From: Zoogloeaceae bacterium G21618-S1
GTDB taxonomy: Bacteria; Pseudomonadota; Gammaproteobacteria; Burkholderiales; Rhodocyclaceae
Length of the DNA: 64,000 nt
Reading direction: 5' to 3'
NCBI GenBank assembly: GCA_027214125.1
Contig: JAPWHF010000006.1
Coordinates: forward strand, 251,404-315,403
Positions 28,291-40,317 of the stretch are shown here, piece after piece. The position numbers and the translations under genes are program-made. The notes under the pieces were generated by a model. It was not told the DNA's origin and did not search any database. It saw only the letters and a list, made by a program, of their open reading frames with translations. Position 1 is the stretch's first letter, and every line of letters starts with the position of its first letter.

Positions 28291-30582
28291 ATGGCGTCTT
28301 CGTCTCAAACCCGTTCCCGCAATCAGCCGCTGCCTGAGCGTATTGCCCATCTGCTCCAGGAAACTCGCTGGATTGTGCTGGGCGTCGTCTCCATCTACGT
28401 GGCGATGATTCTGCTCGGTTATAACAAGGCCGACCCGGGCTGGTCGCATGCCACCGAAGTGGCGCGGGTCACCAACCCCGGCGGACGTTTTGGCGCTTGG
28501 CTGGCCGATGTGCTGCTCTACCTGTTTGGCGGCTCGGCGTGGTGGCTGGTGATCTTTCTCGGCTATGGCATTGCGTGGGGCTTCCGTCGTTTCCGGCACG
28601 AGTTCAACGCCGACAAGCGCTCGTTTTTCATCGTCATGGCGGGTTTCCTTGTTGTTCTGCTCGCCAGTGCCGCGCTCGAAGCCCTGCGCTTCCATTCCAC
28701 TGGCGCCGGCTTGCCATTGGCACCGGGCGGCCTCTTGGGTTCTGAGCTTGGCGCCGCGGCGCTGCGCTATCTCGGCTTTACCGGCGGCACGCTGGTATTG
28801 CTGGCGCTGATCGCCGGTGGCTTGAGTCTGTTTACTGGTATTTCGTGGTTGTCGGCGACCGAGCGGCTCGGGTTGTGGCTTGAGCAAACCTGGCTAACGC
28901 TGCAACGTGGGGGGCAGGCCTGGCGGGATCGTCGCGCAGGCCGCGAGCTGGCGCAGAAGCGCGAAGCGGTGGTCAAGACGCGCCGCGAAAAGGCGGAGCG
29001 CTCTCCCGCGTCGCCTGTGCGTATCGAGCCGGCGGTGGCGGTGGTCGCGCCCTCCGAGCGGGTACAGAAAGAGCGTCAGCAGAACTTGTTTGGTGCGGCG
29101 GGCGATGGCAGTTTGCCACCCGTGTCGCTGCTTGACGAAGCCTCGCAGGATGTCACGCCGCCGAGCGCCGAAACGCTGGAATTCACCTCGCGCTTCATCG
29201 AGCAGAAGCTGGCGGATTTTGGCGTCGAGGTGAAGGTCATCGCGGCGTATCCCGGCCCGGTTATCACCCGCTATGAGTTCGAACCGGCCACCGGCGTCAA
29301 GGGCGCACAGGTGGTCAATCTGGCCAAGGATCTGGCGCGCGCGCTGTCGCTGATCTCGATCCGCGTGGTTGAAACCGTGCCGGGCAAGTCGTGCATGGCG
29401 CTCGAGTTGCCCAACCCCAAGCGCCAGACCGTGCGCCTGTCGGAGATTCTCGGCTCCAAGGCCTATCACGACATGCACTCGCCGCTGACCATCGGTCTGG
29501 GCAAGGATATTTCCGGTAATCCGGTGGTGGCCGATCTGGGCAAGATGCCGCACCTGCTGGTGGCAGGCACAACCGGTTCCGGCAAGTCGGTGGGTATCAA
29601 CGCCATGATCCTGTCGCTGCTCTACAAGAGCGAGCCCGACAAGGTGCGGCTGATCATGGTCGACCCGAAAATGCTGGAACTGTCGGTCTATGAAGGCATC
29701 CCGCACCTGCTCGCACCAGTGGTCACCGACATGAAACACGCCTCGAACGCGCTCAACTGGTGCGTGGCCGAGATGGAAAAACGCTACAAGCTGATGGCGG
29801 CGGTCGGTGTGCGCAATCTGGCCGGCTTCAACAAGCAGGTCACCGAGGCCCGCAAGGCCGAAAAGCCACTGACCAACCCCTTTGCCATCAATCCCGACAA
29901 TCCTGAGCCGCTCGAGACGCTGCCACACATCGTGGTGGTGGTCGACGAGTTGGCCGACATGATGATGGTGGTCGGCAAAAAGGTCGAAGAGTTGATTGCA
30001 CGTCTGGCGCAGAAGGCACGGGCGGCCGGCATCCACCTCATTCTCGCCACCCAGCGCCCCTCTGTCGATGTGATTACCGGTCTGATCAAGGCCAACATTC
30101 CGACCCGCATGGCTTTCCAGGTGTCGTCCAAGATCGACTCGCGCACGATTCTCGACCAGATGGGGGCAGAGAGCCTGCTAGGCATGGGTGACATGCTCTA
30201 CCTGCCGCCCGGTTCCGGCCTGCCGATGCGGGTGCACGGCGCCTTCGTGGCCGACGACGAAGTGCATACTGTGGTCGAGTTCCTCAAGAAGCAGGGTGAG
30301 CCCGATTACATCGACGGCATTCTCGACGCGCAGGAAGAATCCGGCGACAGCATGAGCAGTGCAGACGGTGACGATGTGGAAGCGGATCCTTTATACGATC
30401 AGGCGGTCGAAGTGGTGGTGAAAACACGTCGCCCGTCGATTTCGCTTGTGCAGCGCCATCTGCGGATTGGTTACAACCGGGCGGCCCGACTGATTGAACA
30501 AATGGAACGCGCCGGGCTGGTGTCCTCGATGGGCAGCAATGGCAACCGGGAAGTGCTCGCCCCGGCGCGCGAGGAGAATTGA
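28291..30582 (+). CDS. ftsK: DNA translocase FtsK
   Basis: Septal ATPase that pumps chromosome termini and helps XerCD resolve dimers. The 763-residue protein has four N-terminal membrane helices (about residues 25-185), a short linker, then the motor with Walker [13 protein letters not shown] near residue 430 and Walker [13 protein letters not shown]. The C-terminal gamma winged helix ([26 protein letters not shown]) reads KOPS sites. The linker is short compared with E. coli FtsK, as in most betaproteobacteria. lolA starts one base after its stop codon. Confidence 0.95.
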   Translation: MASSSQTRSRNQPLPERIAHLLQETRWIVLGVVSIYVAMILLGYNKADPGWSHATEVARVTNPGGRFGAWLADVLLYLFGGSAWWLVIFLGYGIAWGFRRFRHEFNADKRSFFIVMAGFLVVLLASAALEALRFHSTGAGLPLAPGGLLGSELGAAALRYLGFTGGTLVLLALIAGGLSLFTGISWLSATERLGLWLEQTWLTLQRGGQAWRDRRAGRELAQKREAVVKTRREKAERSPASPVRIEPAVAVVAPSERVQKERQQNLFGAAGDGSLPPVSLLDEASQDVTPPSAETLEFTSRFIEQKLADFGVEVKVIAAYPGPVITRYEFEPATGVKGAQVVNLAKDLARALSLISIRVVETVPGKSCMALELPNPKRQTVRLSEILGSKAYHDMHSPLTIGLGKDISGNPVVADLGKMPHLLVAGTTGSGKSVGINAMILSLLYKSEPDKVRLIMVDPKMLELSVYEGIPHLLAPVVTDMKHASNALNWCVAEMEKRYKLMAAVGVRNLAGFNKQVTEARKAEKPLTNPFAINPDNPEPLETLPHIVVVVDELADMMMVVGKKVEELIARLAQKARAAGIHLILATQRPSVDVITGLIKANIPTRMAFQVSSKIDSRTILDQMGAESLLGMGDMLYLPPGSGLPMRVHGAFVADDEVHTVVEFLKKQGEPDYIDGILDAQEESGDSMSSADGDDVEADPLYDQAVEVVVKTRRPSISLVQRHLRIGYNRAARLIEQMERAGLVSSMGSNGNREVLAPAREEN

Positions 30583-31218
30583 TTGAAGCGGTTGTGTAGA
30601 GGTGCGGGCCGCTGGCTCGTGGCGGTGATGGCCTTTGGGCTGTCGAGCGCGGCCCTGGCCGAATCGGGCGTGGTGATACTCAAGCGCTTCGTGCAGCAGA
30701 CCGAGCGCGCTCAAGGCCAGTTCGTGCAGTCGGTGTATCGCCAGAATGGCGGCCGCGGCGAGCAGTCCGACGGCAGCTTTGCGTTCGAGCGGCCGGGCAA
30801 GTTTCGTTGGGAATACACCAAACCGTATCCTCAGTTGCTCGTTGGCGATGGCAAAAAACTGTGGGTCTACGACCCAGAGCTTCAACAGGTGACTGTCAAA
30901 ACCTTGGGCGACGCCCTAGGCGCGACGCCCGCCGCTATCCTGGCCGGCAAGGACGAGCTCGATAAAAACTTCACCCTCGAAGACGGTGGCCGGATGAATG
31001 CGCTCGATTGGGCGGTTGCCACGCCACGCGCGGCTGACAGCAGTTTTGCCCGCATGAAGATGGGTTTTGCCAACGGACAGCTGGTGGCGATGGAGATTCA
31101 GGACAATTTCGGTCAGACCACGCTGCTGCGCTTCACCGAGTTCAATGTCAATCCTGCGCTCAATGCCAGCCTGTTCAGCTTCACGCCACCCAAAGGCGTG
31201 GATGTCGTTGGCGAGTAG
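30583..31218 (+). CDS. lolA: outer-membrane lipoprotein carrier protein LolA
   Basis: Periplasmic chaperone that carries lipoproteins from LolCDE to LolB. The 211-residue protein has a signal peptide ending near AALA-ESG and the LolA pattern AQGQFVQSVYRQNG, PGKFRWEYTKPYPQLLVGDGKKLWVYDPEL. No ATG fits before the signal peptide. The TTG at 30583, directly after the ftsK stop and eight bases behind GAGGAG, is the only sensible start. The ftsK-lolA-rarA order is common in proteobacteria. Confidence 0.92.
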   Translation: MKRLCRGAGRWLVAVMAFGLSSAALAESGVVILKRFVQQTERAQGQFVQSVYRQNGGRGEQSDGSFAFERPGKFRWEYTKPYPQLLVGDGKKLWVYDPELQQVTVKTLGDALGATPAAILAGKDELDKNFTLEDGGRMNALDWAVATPRAADSSFARMKMGFANGQLVAMEIQDNFGQTTLLRFTEFNVNPALNASLFSFTPPKGVDVVGE

Positions 31219-31230
31219 GCGGCGACATCG

Positions 31231-32574
31231 GTGAGCTCCGGCGACCTGTTCTCCGCCGAGCCGCCCATGGCTCAGCCGCCGACTGCCAGCATCCCGCTGG
31301 CTGAGCGCCTGCGCCCCGCGACGCTCGACGATGTAGTCGGTCAGGCGCACCTGCTGGGCGAGGGCAAGCCGCTGCGCCTCGCCTTTGCCTCGGGGCGGCT
31401 GCATTCGATGATTCTGTGGGGCCCGCCCGGCGTCGGCAAGACCACGCTGGCGCGCCTGATGGCCGAAGCCTTCGAGGCCGACTTCGTCGCTTTGTCAGCG
31501 GTGTTCTCGGGCGTCAAGGACATCCGCGAGGCAGTGCAGAAGGCGCAAGTGGCACGGGATCTCGGGCGTCACACGATTCTTTTCGTGGATGAGGTGCATC
31601 GCTTCAACAAGGCCCAGCAGGATGCGTTTTTGCCCTTCGTCGAGCAGGGCCTGCTGACCTTCATTGGCGCCACCACCGAAAACCCTTCTTTCGAAGTCAA
31701 TGCCGCGCTGCTGTCGCGGGCGGCGGTGTACGTGCTCAAGTCGCTCGACGAGGCCGAGCAGACCACGCTGTTTGAGCGCGCCCGTCATGCGGCCGATGCG
31801 GCGTTGGTCATTGATGACACCGCGCGTGACCGCTTGATTGGCTTCGCCGACGGTGATGGGCGGCGCTTGATCGGCTTGGTCGAGCAATTGGCGATTGCCG
31901 CGCAGACCGCAGCGGTCAATCCGGTGACGACCGCGTTTGTTGATCAGGCGCTGTCGCGCAACCTGCGTCGCTTCGACAAGGGCGGCGATGCTTTCTACGA
32001 CCAGATCTCGGCCATGCACAAGTCGGTGCGCGGCTCCGACCCCGATGCGGCGTTGTACTGGTTGTGTCGCATGCTCGATGGCGGGGCCGACCCGCGCTAT
32101 ATCGGCCGACGCCTGGTGCGCATGGCCAGTGAAGACATCGGTCTGGCCGACCCGCGTGCGCTCGAAATGACGCTGCAGGCGTGCGCCGCCTACGAACGGC
32201 TCGGCTCGCCTGAAGGCGAACTCATGCTGGCGCAGGCCACGGTGTTTCTGGCCTGCGCAGCCAAGTCGAACGCGGTGTATACCGCCTACAAGGCGGTGCG
32301 CCGTTTCATTGCCGAAGATGGCTCACGCCCGGTGCCGATGCATCTGCGCAATGCGCCAACCCAGCTCATGAAAAGCATGGGCCATGGTGACGGCTATCGC
32401 TACGCGCACGACGAAGCCGATGGCTACGCCGCCGGCGAGCGCTACTTGCCCGACGGCGTGGGCGCGCAGCTGTGGTATCAGCCGACCGACCGCGGCATGG
32501 AAGCGAAAATCCGCGAAAAACTCGATCACCTGCGTGCGCTCGATCGCGGCGCAGACAAACCCGAGCGCGGTTGA
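31231..32574 (+). CDS. rarA: replication-associated recombination protein RarA (MgsA)
   Basis: AAA+ ATPase acting at stalled replication forks, related to clamp loaders. The 447-residue protein opens [17 protein letters not shown] and has Walker [10 protein letters not shown], Walker [17 protein letters not shown], sensor 1 [13 protein letters not shown] and the C-terminal tetramerisation region ([19 protein letters not shown]). The GTG at 31231 is preferred because the next residues include the DLF typical of the family N-terminus; an ATG at 31267 is possible. Its stop is 22 bp from a convergent gene. Confidence 0.93.
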   Translation: MSSGDLFSAEPPMAQPPTASIPLAERLRPATLDDVVGQAHLLGEGKPLRLAFASGRLHSMILWGPPGVGKTTLARLMAEAFEADFVALSAVFSGVKDIREAVQKAQVARDLGRHTILFVDEVHRFNKAQQDAFLPFVEQGLLTFIGATTENPSFEVNAALLSRAAVYVLKSLDEAEQTTLFERARHAADAALVIDDTARDRLIGFADGDGRRLIGLVEQLAIAAQTAAVNPVTTAFVDQALSRNLRRFDKGGDAFYDQISAMHKSVRGSDPDAALYWLCRMLDGGADPRYIGRRLVRMASEDIGLADPRALEMTLQACAAYERLGSPEGELMLAQATVFLACAAKSNAVYTAYKAVRRFIAEDGSRPVPMHLRNAPTQLMKSMGHGDGYRYAHDEADGYAAGERYLPDGVGAQLWYQPTDRGMEAKIREKLDHLRALDRGADKPERG

Positions 32575-32595
32575 TCCACGCCGCCGTGACAACGC

Positions 32596-32859
32596 TCAGT
32601 GCGTTGTCGGGTGGTCGGCAATAAAGCGGGCGATCACGGCGCGGGCGCGCACGGCCTTGTCGTGCTGGCCGGTGCGCTCGGCCCGGTCAACAAGATCGGC
32701 CATGTAGCGCGATAGCAGCAAGACGCCTTCGGGTGTTTGTACCAGTCCGCAGGCGACCTGTGCGGCCGCGATGTCCGGGATGCCTTCGTGTTCGGCAATG
32801 AGGGCGACCTCATCGTCGGTGATGTCGCAATAGTCCAAGCAGTCACGCATGGATAGCAT
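32596..32859 (-). CDS. conserved hypothetical protein
   Basis: 87-residue acidic protein starting MLSMRDCLDYCDITDDEV, mostly helical, with two cysteines near the N-terminus (7 and 11). I do not recognise a named domain; similar small proteins seem to occur in other betaproteobacteria. A ribosome site (GGAG) lies upstream of the start. A perfect 8-bp inverted repeat (32588-32608, GACAACGC/GCGTTGTC) spans its stop and may act as a shared terminator with convergent rarA, although it lacks a T-run. Confidence 0.65.
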   Translation of the reverse strand: MLSMRDCLDYCDITDDEVALIAEHEGIPDIAAAQVACGLVQTPEGVLLLSRYMADLVDRAERTGQHDKAVRARAVIARFIADHPTTH

Positions 32860-32882
32860 GGCGTTCTCCTCCAGTCCTTTGA

Positions 32883-35758
<2,876 letters not shown>

Positions 35759-35905
35759 GGACAAACTCCCGTTCAGGGAGCCGATTGTCGCCGGAGAGTG
35801 TGCGTGCCGCAAATCGACTGGATCAAGGCAACCCATACGCAGTGGTATGTTTTCTAAAAATTCGATAAAATGAATATTCGAAAACGCTTATGAATGGAGT
35901 TGGCC

Positions 35906-36256
35906 GTGAGCAAGTCGTTCAAACAGATCACCAGCGATGTATCAAAAGGCCTGGAAGCCATGCACAAAGAGGTGCCTGACACCATGAAGGGCTTCTCCGC
36001 CATGGCCAAGGCCGCCCTGGCCGGCGGCACCATCGACGCGCTTCACAAAGAATTGATCGCGCTGGCCATTGGCGTGTCGTCGCGTTGTGACGCGTGCATT
36101 GGCTACCACATCAAGGCCCTCATCCGCCTCGGCGTGACCCGCGAACAATTGATGGAAACGCTCGCTATTTGCACCTACATGGGCGGCGGGCCGACCCTGA
36201 TGTATGCCGCGGAAGCCGTTCGTGCCTACGACGAAATGTTGCCGAAAAACGTCTAA
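35906..36256 (+). CDS. carboxymuconolactone decarboxylase/AhpD-like protein
   Basis: 116 residues of the CMD/AhpD family. The motif CDACIGYHIKALIRLGVTREQL holds the CXXC plus histidine that serve as the peroxidase-type active site in AhpD-like members. GTG at 35906 has GGAG six bases upstream; an in-frame ATG at 35894 has no ribosome site. It stands alone. The substrate is not evident; a peroxidase or general disulfide-redox role is likelier than aromatic catabolism because no pathway genes are near. Confidence 0.82.
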   Translation: MSKSFKQITSDVSKGLEAMHKEVPDTMKGFSAMAKAALAGGTIDALHKELIALAIGVSSRCDACIGYHIKALIRLGVTREQLMETLAICTYMGGGPTLMYAAEAVRAYDEMLPKNV

Positions 36257-36311
36257 CGTAAGTCGAAGGTGCTTTTTTTCCAGAACCTTTCTATAATGCC
36301 GTCCTTCGAGC

Positions 36312-36401
<90 letters not shown>

Positions 36402-36410
36402 GTCGTTTTT

Positions 36411-36435
36411 AAAGCCCTTGAATTTCAAGGGCTTT
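36411..36435 (+). terminator. rho-independent terminator after tRNA-Ser(CGA)
   Basis: AAAGCCCTTG and CAAGGGCTTT form a 10-bp stem with a 5-nt loop, running into TTGTTTTTT. Confidence 0.9.
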
Positions 36436-36558
36436 TTGTTTTTTGGCGGGCCATTTTACGGTCAACTCCACGAGTGTTTTCGTATAGGGAAAGCCTACGA
36501 TTTTGGCGCCGGAGTGCTTCCGATGCGATTCGGGGTGGAATGCTGCGAGGCGCGGCGT

Positions 36559-37173
36559 TTAGGCGAGTTGATCGGCGAATGCGTGGTTTACATCGCGATG
36601 CCCGGCTTCGTCGGCGCGTACGGCGACAATGACGTCAGCCAGACGGGCGTCTGCAGGGAGTTTCCAGTAGTCGATTGCCCTTTTTGGCGCAAGGGGGTTG
36701 TCGATGTGCCCGGCTTCGACTTCGGCGAGAAACGCTGTGTAGCTGACCACAGCCTCTTCTTCGAAGTAGCCCACCATTCGATGGGCGGTCTTTGGCGATA
36801 TCAAATAGAGCAGGAAGAAGCCATTGTAGAAGACGCCTTGGGCGAGAATGATGAGGAGACGTTCCAGGGCATTCGGTTTGGCTATTTCTATGAACGTGAG
36901 CAAGTGCATACGCTCGTTCTCGGCCTCGTCCATCAGCGTCCGGATCCAACCGTAGTCGTCAGACATATATCGCAGCGCCTTGAGATGTTGCAGTGTTGCG
37001 CCGACCATCCCGGGCACGGCGGCGACTGTTTCGAGGACGATTGCGCGGTGCCCGTATCGCCGCGCGAAGAAGGTATCCGCGAGGAGGCGCATGGTTTTTG
37101 TCATTGCCCGAGCGAATCGGTCAGAGAAGGTCACTGCGGCATAGGATTTGTTCAGATCGATCTCTTCGTCCAT
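36559..37173 (-). CDS. aox: alternative oxidase (ubiquinol:O2 oxidoreductase)
   Basis: Non-proton-pumping diiron quinol oxidase that reduces O2 to water at the membrane and resists cyanide and NO. All diiron motifs are present: Glu48 in LETVAAVPGMVG, Glu87/His90 in EAENERMHL, the EEEAV glutamates at 138-140, and Glu189/His192 in RADEAGHRDVNH. The 204-residue length is slightly short, as in bacterial forms without transit peptide. AAGGAG seven bases upstream sets the start at 37173, although the frame stays open to 37356. It is uncommon in bacteria. The neighbours are a ferritin-like gene and stress genes. Confidence 0.93.
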   Translation of the reverse strand: MDEEIDLNKSYAAVTFSDRFARAMTKTMRLLADTFFARRYGHRAIVLETVAAVPGMVGATLQHLKALRYMSDDYGWIRTLMDEAENERMHLLTFIEIAKPNALERLLIILAQGVFYNGFFLLYLISPKTAHRMVGYFEEEAVVSYTAFLAEVEAGHIDNPLAPKRAIDYWKLPADARLADVIVAVRADEAGHRDVNHAFADQLA

Positions 37174-37362
37174 TTCCGGTCTCCTTGCGTCCTCTGGGAA
37201 TTGCCCCCGCAACCGCGCAAGCGTCGCGCCATTGTTCCCTGTGGGGAGGGGATGGCTGGCCACTAGATTGGTGGCGCTCGATTCGCTGGAGATGCATGAG
37301 TCAGCGGACATCATGTCGGCATTGGCGGGTGAGGTGATGTCCGGCCGTTGCACCAAGTCGAG

Positions 37363-37941
37363 TCACCCCGTCTCGAGCAAGCCGGCGAATTCATCGGCAT
37401 GCTCTTCTTCGACCACGAGAATTCCTTCAAGCAGGTTCCGTCTCGTAGGGGCCCTATCGCCAAAGAAGGCAATCATCTCCCGATCGCTTTCAACGGCGAT
37501 TCGCTCGGCGATCAGGTTCTCCTTGATCGTTGTTTTGAGCGAATCGCAGGTGACATATTCCGCATGCGACTGCGCTGCGAGTACGGAGGGGTTCAGCTCT
37601 GGTGTTCTTCCGAGTTGCACGATGCGCTTTGCCAGCGTGTCGGCGCGACTCAACTTTTCGCTCGAGTGCGCCAGAAACGCCTGCGCCACGGGCTCTGCAT
37701 GAATGCCCTTGGCCACGAAATGGTGCTGGCGATAGCGCAACACACAAACGCACTCGGTTGATAGGGCTATATTGAGAACTCGTCCGCCCTTCGCTGGCTC
37801 AATGTCGTAATTTGCTGTTGCCGCGCATTCCATGATTTCCTGTCTGGCGCGCTCACGCAGGGGGCCTACGTCCAGCAAAAAGCGGGACGCTGCCGGTTCG
37901 GATTTTTGCTTTTTTTCCTTCGTGTTTCGCGCCTGCGTCAT
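37363..37941 (-). CDS. ferritin/bacterioferritin-like protein with an altered diiron site
   Basis: 192 residues: a basic N-terminal tail (about 1-20) and a four-helix ferritin-like bundle. Helix A has Glu63 in STECVCVLRYR, helix C has LIAERIAVES and helix D has VVEEEHADEF, all matching ferroxidase ligands. In helix B the usual E-x-x-H before AD is replaced by Lys96 and Arg99 (SEKLSRAD), so one iron site should not form. The ATG at 37941 has GGAG six bases upstream. It lies upstream of aox on the same strand with a 189-bp gap. A Dps-like or structural role is possible. Confidence 0.8.
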   Translation of the reverse strand: MTQARNTKEKKQKSEPAASRFLLDVGPLRERARQEIMECAATANYDIEPAKGGRVLNIALSTECVCVLRYRQHHFVAKGIHAEPVAQAFLAHSSEKLSRADTLAKRIVQLGRTPELNPSVLAAQSHAEYVTCDSLKTTIKENLIAERIAVESDREMIAFFGDRAPTRRNLLEGILVVEEEHADEFAGLLETG

Positions 37942-38002
37942 CTTGAGCTCCATTCATGGTGCGGCATGCGGTCTGCCGTGCGCGCCGCACCCGTTTTGAC
38001 AT

Positions 38003-38143
38003 TTACATTTTGTTCTTCACGTCCTGGGCCGTTTCCTGCACCTTTTCGCCGCCCGCTTCAATGTCTTGGCCTGCGCCCTTGATCGTGTTGCATCCTGTCA
38101 AGGCAAGCATTCCGAAAAGGAGGATTGCGATAGCGCTTTTCAT
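38003..38143 (-). CDS. entericidin A/B-like small lipoprotein
   Basis: 46 residues with lipoprotein signal MKSAIAILLFGMLALTGC, then NTIKGAGQDIEAGGEKVQ and a helical tail ending NKM. This is the entericidin EcnA/EcnB pattern. AGGAG seven bases upstream supports the start. Entericidins are small stress-induced envelope lipoproteins; the toxin-antidote pairing seen in E. coli is not visible, as only one copy is present. Confidence 0.85.
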   Translation of the reverse strand: MKSAIAILLFGMLALTGCNTIKGAGQDIEAGGEKVQETAQDVKNKM

Positions 38144-38403
38144 GATGATTCTCCTGTGTCAGTGATATGCATCGGTCACCGTTGGTAGGGGCCGTTTTGC
38201 ATCAGGGCAGGATCATGGTATTTACTTGTGCCACTGGCGCCTGTCGGACAAGACCCAAGTTGATGTCAGACGATTCCTGCGCTTGGTGTTCGGTATGAGC
38301 CCGCGTTTGGTGTAGCTGACGTCGAGGGCATGACTTCGCGCGGCGCCCGGCGGAATACACGCGCAGCGTCAGACCATGACTCACGGCTGAATTCAAGGCG
38401 ATA

Positions 38404-39795
38404 ATGAAAAACTCTTCATTCGGGCCCCGTCCGGACATCGGTATGCCGATGAGTACGGGGTCGGCGTCTCAGTCAGGTGCCAGTCGGGTCTGGTCCCATG
38501 TGTTGTTGGCGACCGGCTGTGCTATCGCAATTACCTTGTTGGTCACCAGCTATATTCAGTCGTCGCTCGGGCTCCAGGCGCTGAAGGAGTTAAGTACGCA
38601 GACTGCGCGTATCGATCAAGTTGATCGCTTGCAGATGCTTCTGATCAACGCTGAGACGTCGGTGCGCGGCTATCTTTTAACGGGTGAGCCGGTTTACCTT
38701 GAGCCGTACGAGCAGGCCGCGCCCAAGATCGATCGAGCAATCGAGCAGTTGCCGATGACTTTTGCCGATCACGCCAATGTCGACGTTGCCGCGCTCGCCA
38801 TTCTCGCTCGCGAAAAATGGAAGGTGATGTCGGAGGCCGTCGCCCGCCGATCCGTCGGAGAAGAGGCGCCGGACGACATGGTGGGCAAGATATTAATGGA
38901 CGAGGTTCGTCGCCAACTCAATGTCCTGCGGAGCAATGTTCTGGAAGAGGGCAGGGCGGTGGTGGGACGCTCGGCGGGTCGGTTCGCGCTGGCGCAGAAT
39001 GTCGGCGCAGCGCTCGCTGTGGCGACGCTCGTCCTGTTGATTGCCTTGTTTGCGGTGCTGCAGCGTCAGTTCAGTCTGCGCGAGCGGATCGCGCAACTGC
39101 ACGCCAGTGAGAATGAGCGGCTCGACGCCCAGGTGCGAGAGCGCACGGACGAATTGCGGCAGCTCGCGCGGTATTTGACGAACGCGCGCGAGTACGAAAA
39201 GGCTCGGTTGGCACGGGAGCTGCACGATGAACTCGGTGCTTTGTTGACTGCCGCCAAACTGGATGCCGACTGGATCGCACGCAAACTGCCCGACGACAGT
39301 CAAATCGCGCTTCGCCCACGTTTTGATCGCCTTAAGCGTACCTTGGCTGACGGTATCGCGCTCAAGCGGCGAATTATTGATGATCTGCGCCCGCCGCTGC
39401 TCAAAGAGCTCGGGATCCTGGAGTCTTTGCGCGCACTCGCTTTCGATGCGGGGGTGGGGCCAGAGATTCAGGTGGACGTCGAACTGCCCGACAGTGCCCC
39501 GGAGATTGACAACGAACGGGCTCTCGTTTTGTTTCGCATTGCGCAGGAAGCATTTACCAATGCACTGAAGTACGCCAACCCCAGCCACTTGAAGCTGTCG
39601 CTGACAACGGATGAACACGCCGCACATCTGCGTATTTCAGATGATGGTGGGGGGTTTGTCGTTGAACAGCGGCCCCTTGATCGGCATGGGATCGACGGAA
39701 TGAAGCATCGCGTACAAACGTATGGTGGTGAATTTGCGATTCACTCGACGCCAGGACAGGGCACCACTATTAGTGCAAGTGTTCCGTTCCGGTAG
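38404..39795 (+). CDS. CHASE3 sensor histidine kinase (NarL-partner type)
   Basis: 463 residues: helix 1 (about 30-50), a periplasmic CHASE3 domain with AETSVRGYLLTGEPVYLEPYEQA, helix 2 (about 200-220), a coiled coil, a HisKA_3 domain with phosphoacceptor His274 in LARELHDELGALL, and an HATPase_c domain with N-box FRIAQEAFTNALKYA and G-box DDGGGFV. HisKA_3 kinases partner NarL/FixJ regulators, and one is encoded convergently at 40318-40953. The signal is unknown. An internal ATG at 38443 is an alternative start. Confidence 0.87.
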   Translation: MKNSSFGPRPDIGMPMSTGSASQSGASRVWSHVLLATGCAIAITLLVTSYIQSSLGLQALKELSTQTARIDQVDRLQMLLINAETSVRGYLLTGEPVYLEPYEQAAPKIDRAIEQLPMTFADHANVDVAALAILAREKWKVMSEAVARRSVGEEAPDDMVGKILMDEVRRQLNVLRSNVLEEGRAVVGRSAGRFALAQNVGAALAVATLVLLIALFAVLQRQFSLRERIAQLHASENERLDAQVRERTDELRQLARYLTNAREYEKARLARELHDELGALLTAAKLDADWIARKLPDDSQIALRPRFDRLKRTLADGIALKRRIIDDLRPPLLKELGILESLRALAFDAGVGPEIQVDVELPDSAPEIDNERALVLFRIAQEAFTNALKYANPSHLKLSLTTDEHAAHLRISDDGGGFVVEQRPLDRHGIDGMKHRVQTYGGEFAIHSTPGQGTTISASVPFR

Positions 39796-39909
39796 GCCTT
39801 CTCACCGGTGACTGTTTTCAGCCGACAAGAATATGCGGCGAAGTAGCTCATAGCGCGGAGTGGGAATCAACGCCGTCGGGCGAAACTCACTGAACGCTCT
39901 GAGCGAAAG

Positions 39910-40308
39910 CTATGCAGCCGACCGTAGTGCTTCGACATAGTCGATCAACGCATCCATCCCCATGGACTTGTCAAAAAAAGCGCTTGCACCAAGTTCCGCG
40001 CAACGCGCTTTCACGGCTACGTGACCATAACTGGAAAACACGACAGCATGTGGCGCGCCAAAGCGTTCCGGTGTGTCATGCAAGCTCCGCAATATATTCA
40101 GGCCACTACCCTGGTTGAGTTCGAGATCAATGATTGCCAAGTCTACAGACAGTGCGCCAAGCTGTTCGATGGCTTCATTTTCGCCCGCGGCCTTCGCGCC
40201 CACGATGACGCCATCTAGCTCTTCCAACATTTCCGTCAATACCTCTTGCAATAGCGGAGAGTCCTCCACCAGTAGAACTTGCAAGGTATTTGCTGTCTTG
40301 CCGCGCAT
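39910..40308 (-). CDS. receiver-only response regulator
   Basis: 132 residues forming one CheY-like receiver: acidic pocket LLVEDSP, phosphoacceptor Asp in LAIIDLELNQGSG, Ser/Thr switch in VVFSSYG and Lys in FFDKSMG. There is no output domain. It starts 9 bp after the stop of the NarL-type regulator, in the same operon, and converges on the CHASE3 kinase. It may be a phosphate sink or protein-interaction regulator. Confidence 0.85.
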   Translation of the reverse strand: MRGKTANTLQVLLVEDSPLLQEVLTEMLEELDGVIVGAKAAGENEAIEQLGALSVDLAIIDLELNQGSGLNILRSLHDTPERFGAPHAVVFSSYGHVAVKARCAELGASAFFDKSMGMDALIDYVEALRSAA

Positions 40309-40317
40309 GTCAGAGCC

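Noticed and set aside
37291..37315. NsrR operator upstream of the alternative oxidase
   Set aside because: Only one half resembles the motif; the second half does not give acceptable symmetry. Kept only as a speculation within the oxidase finding.
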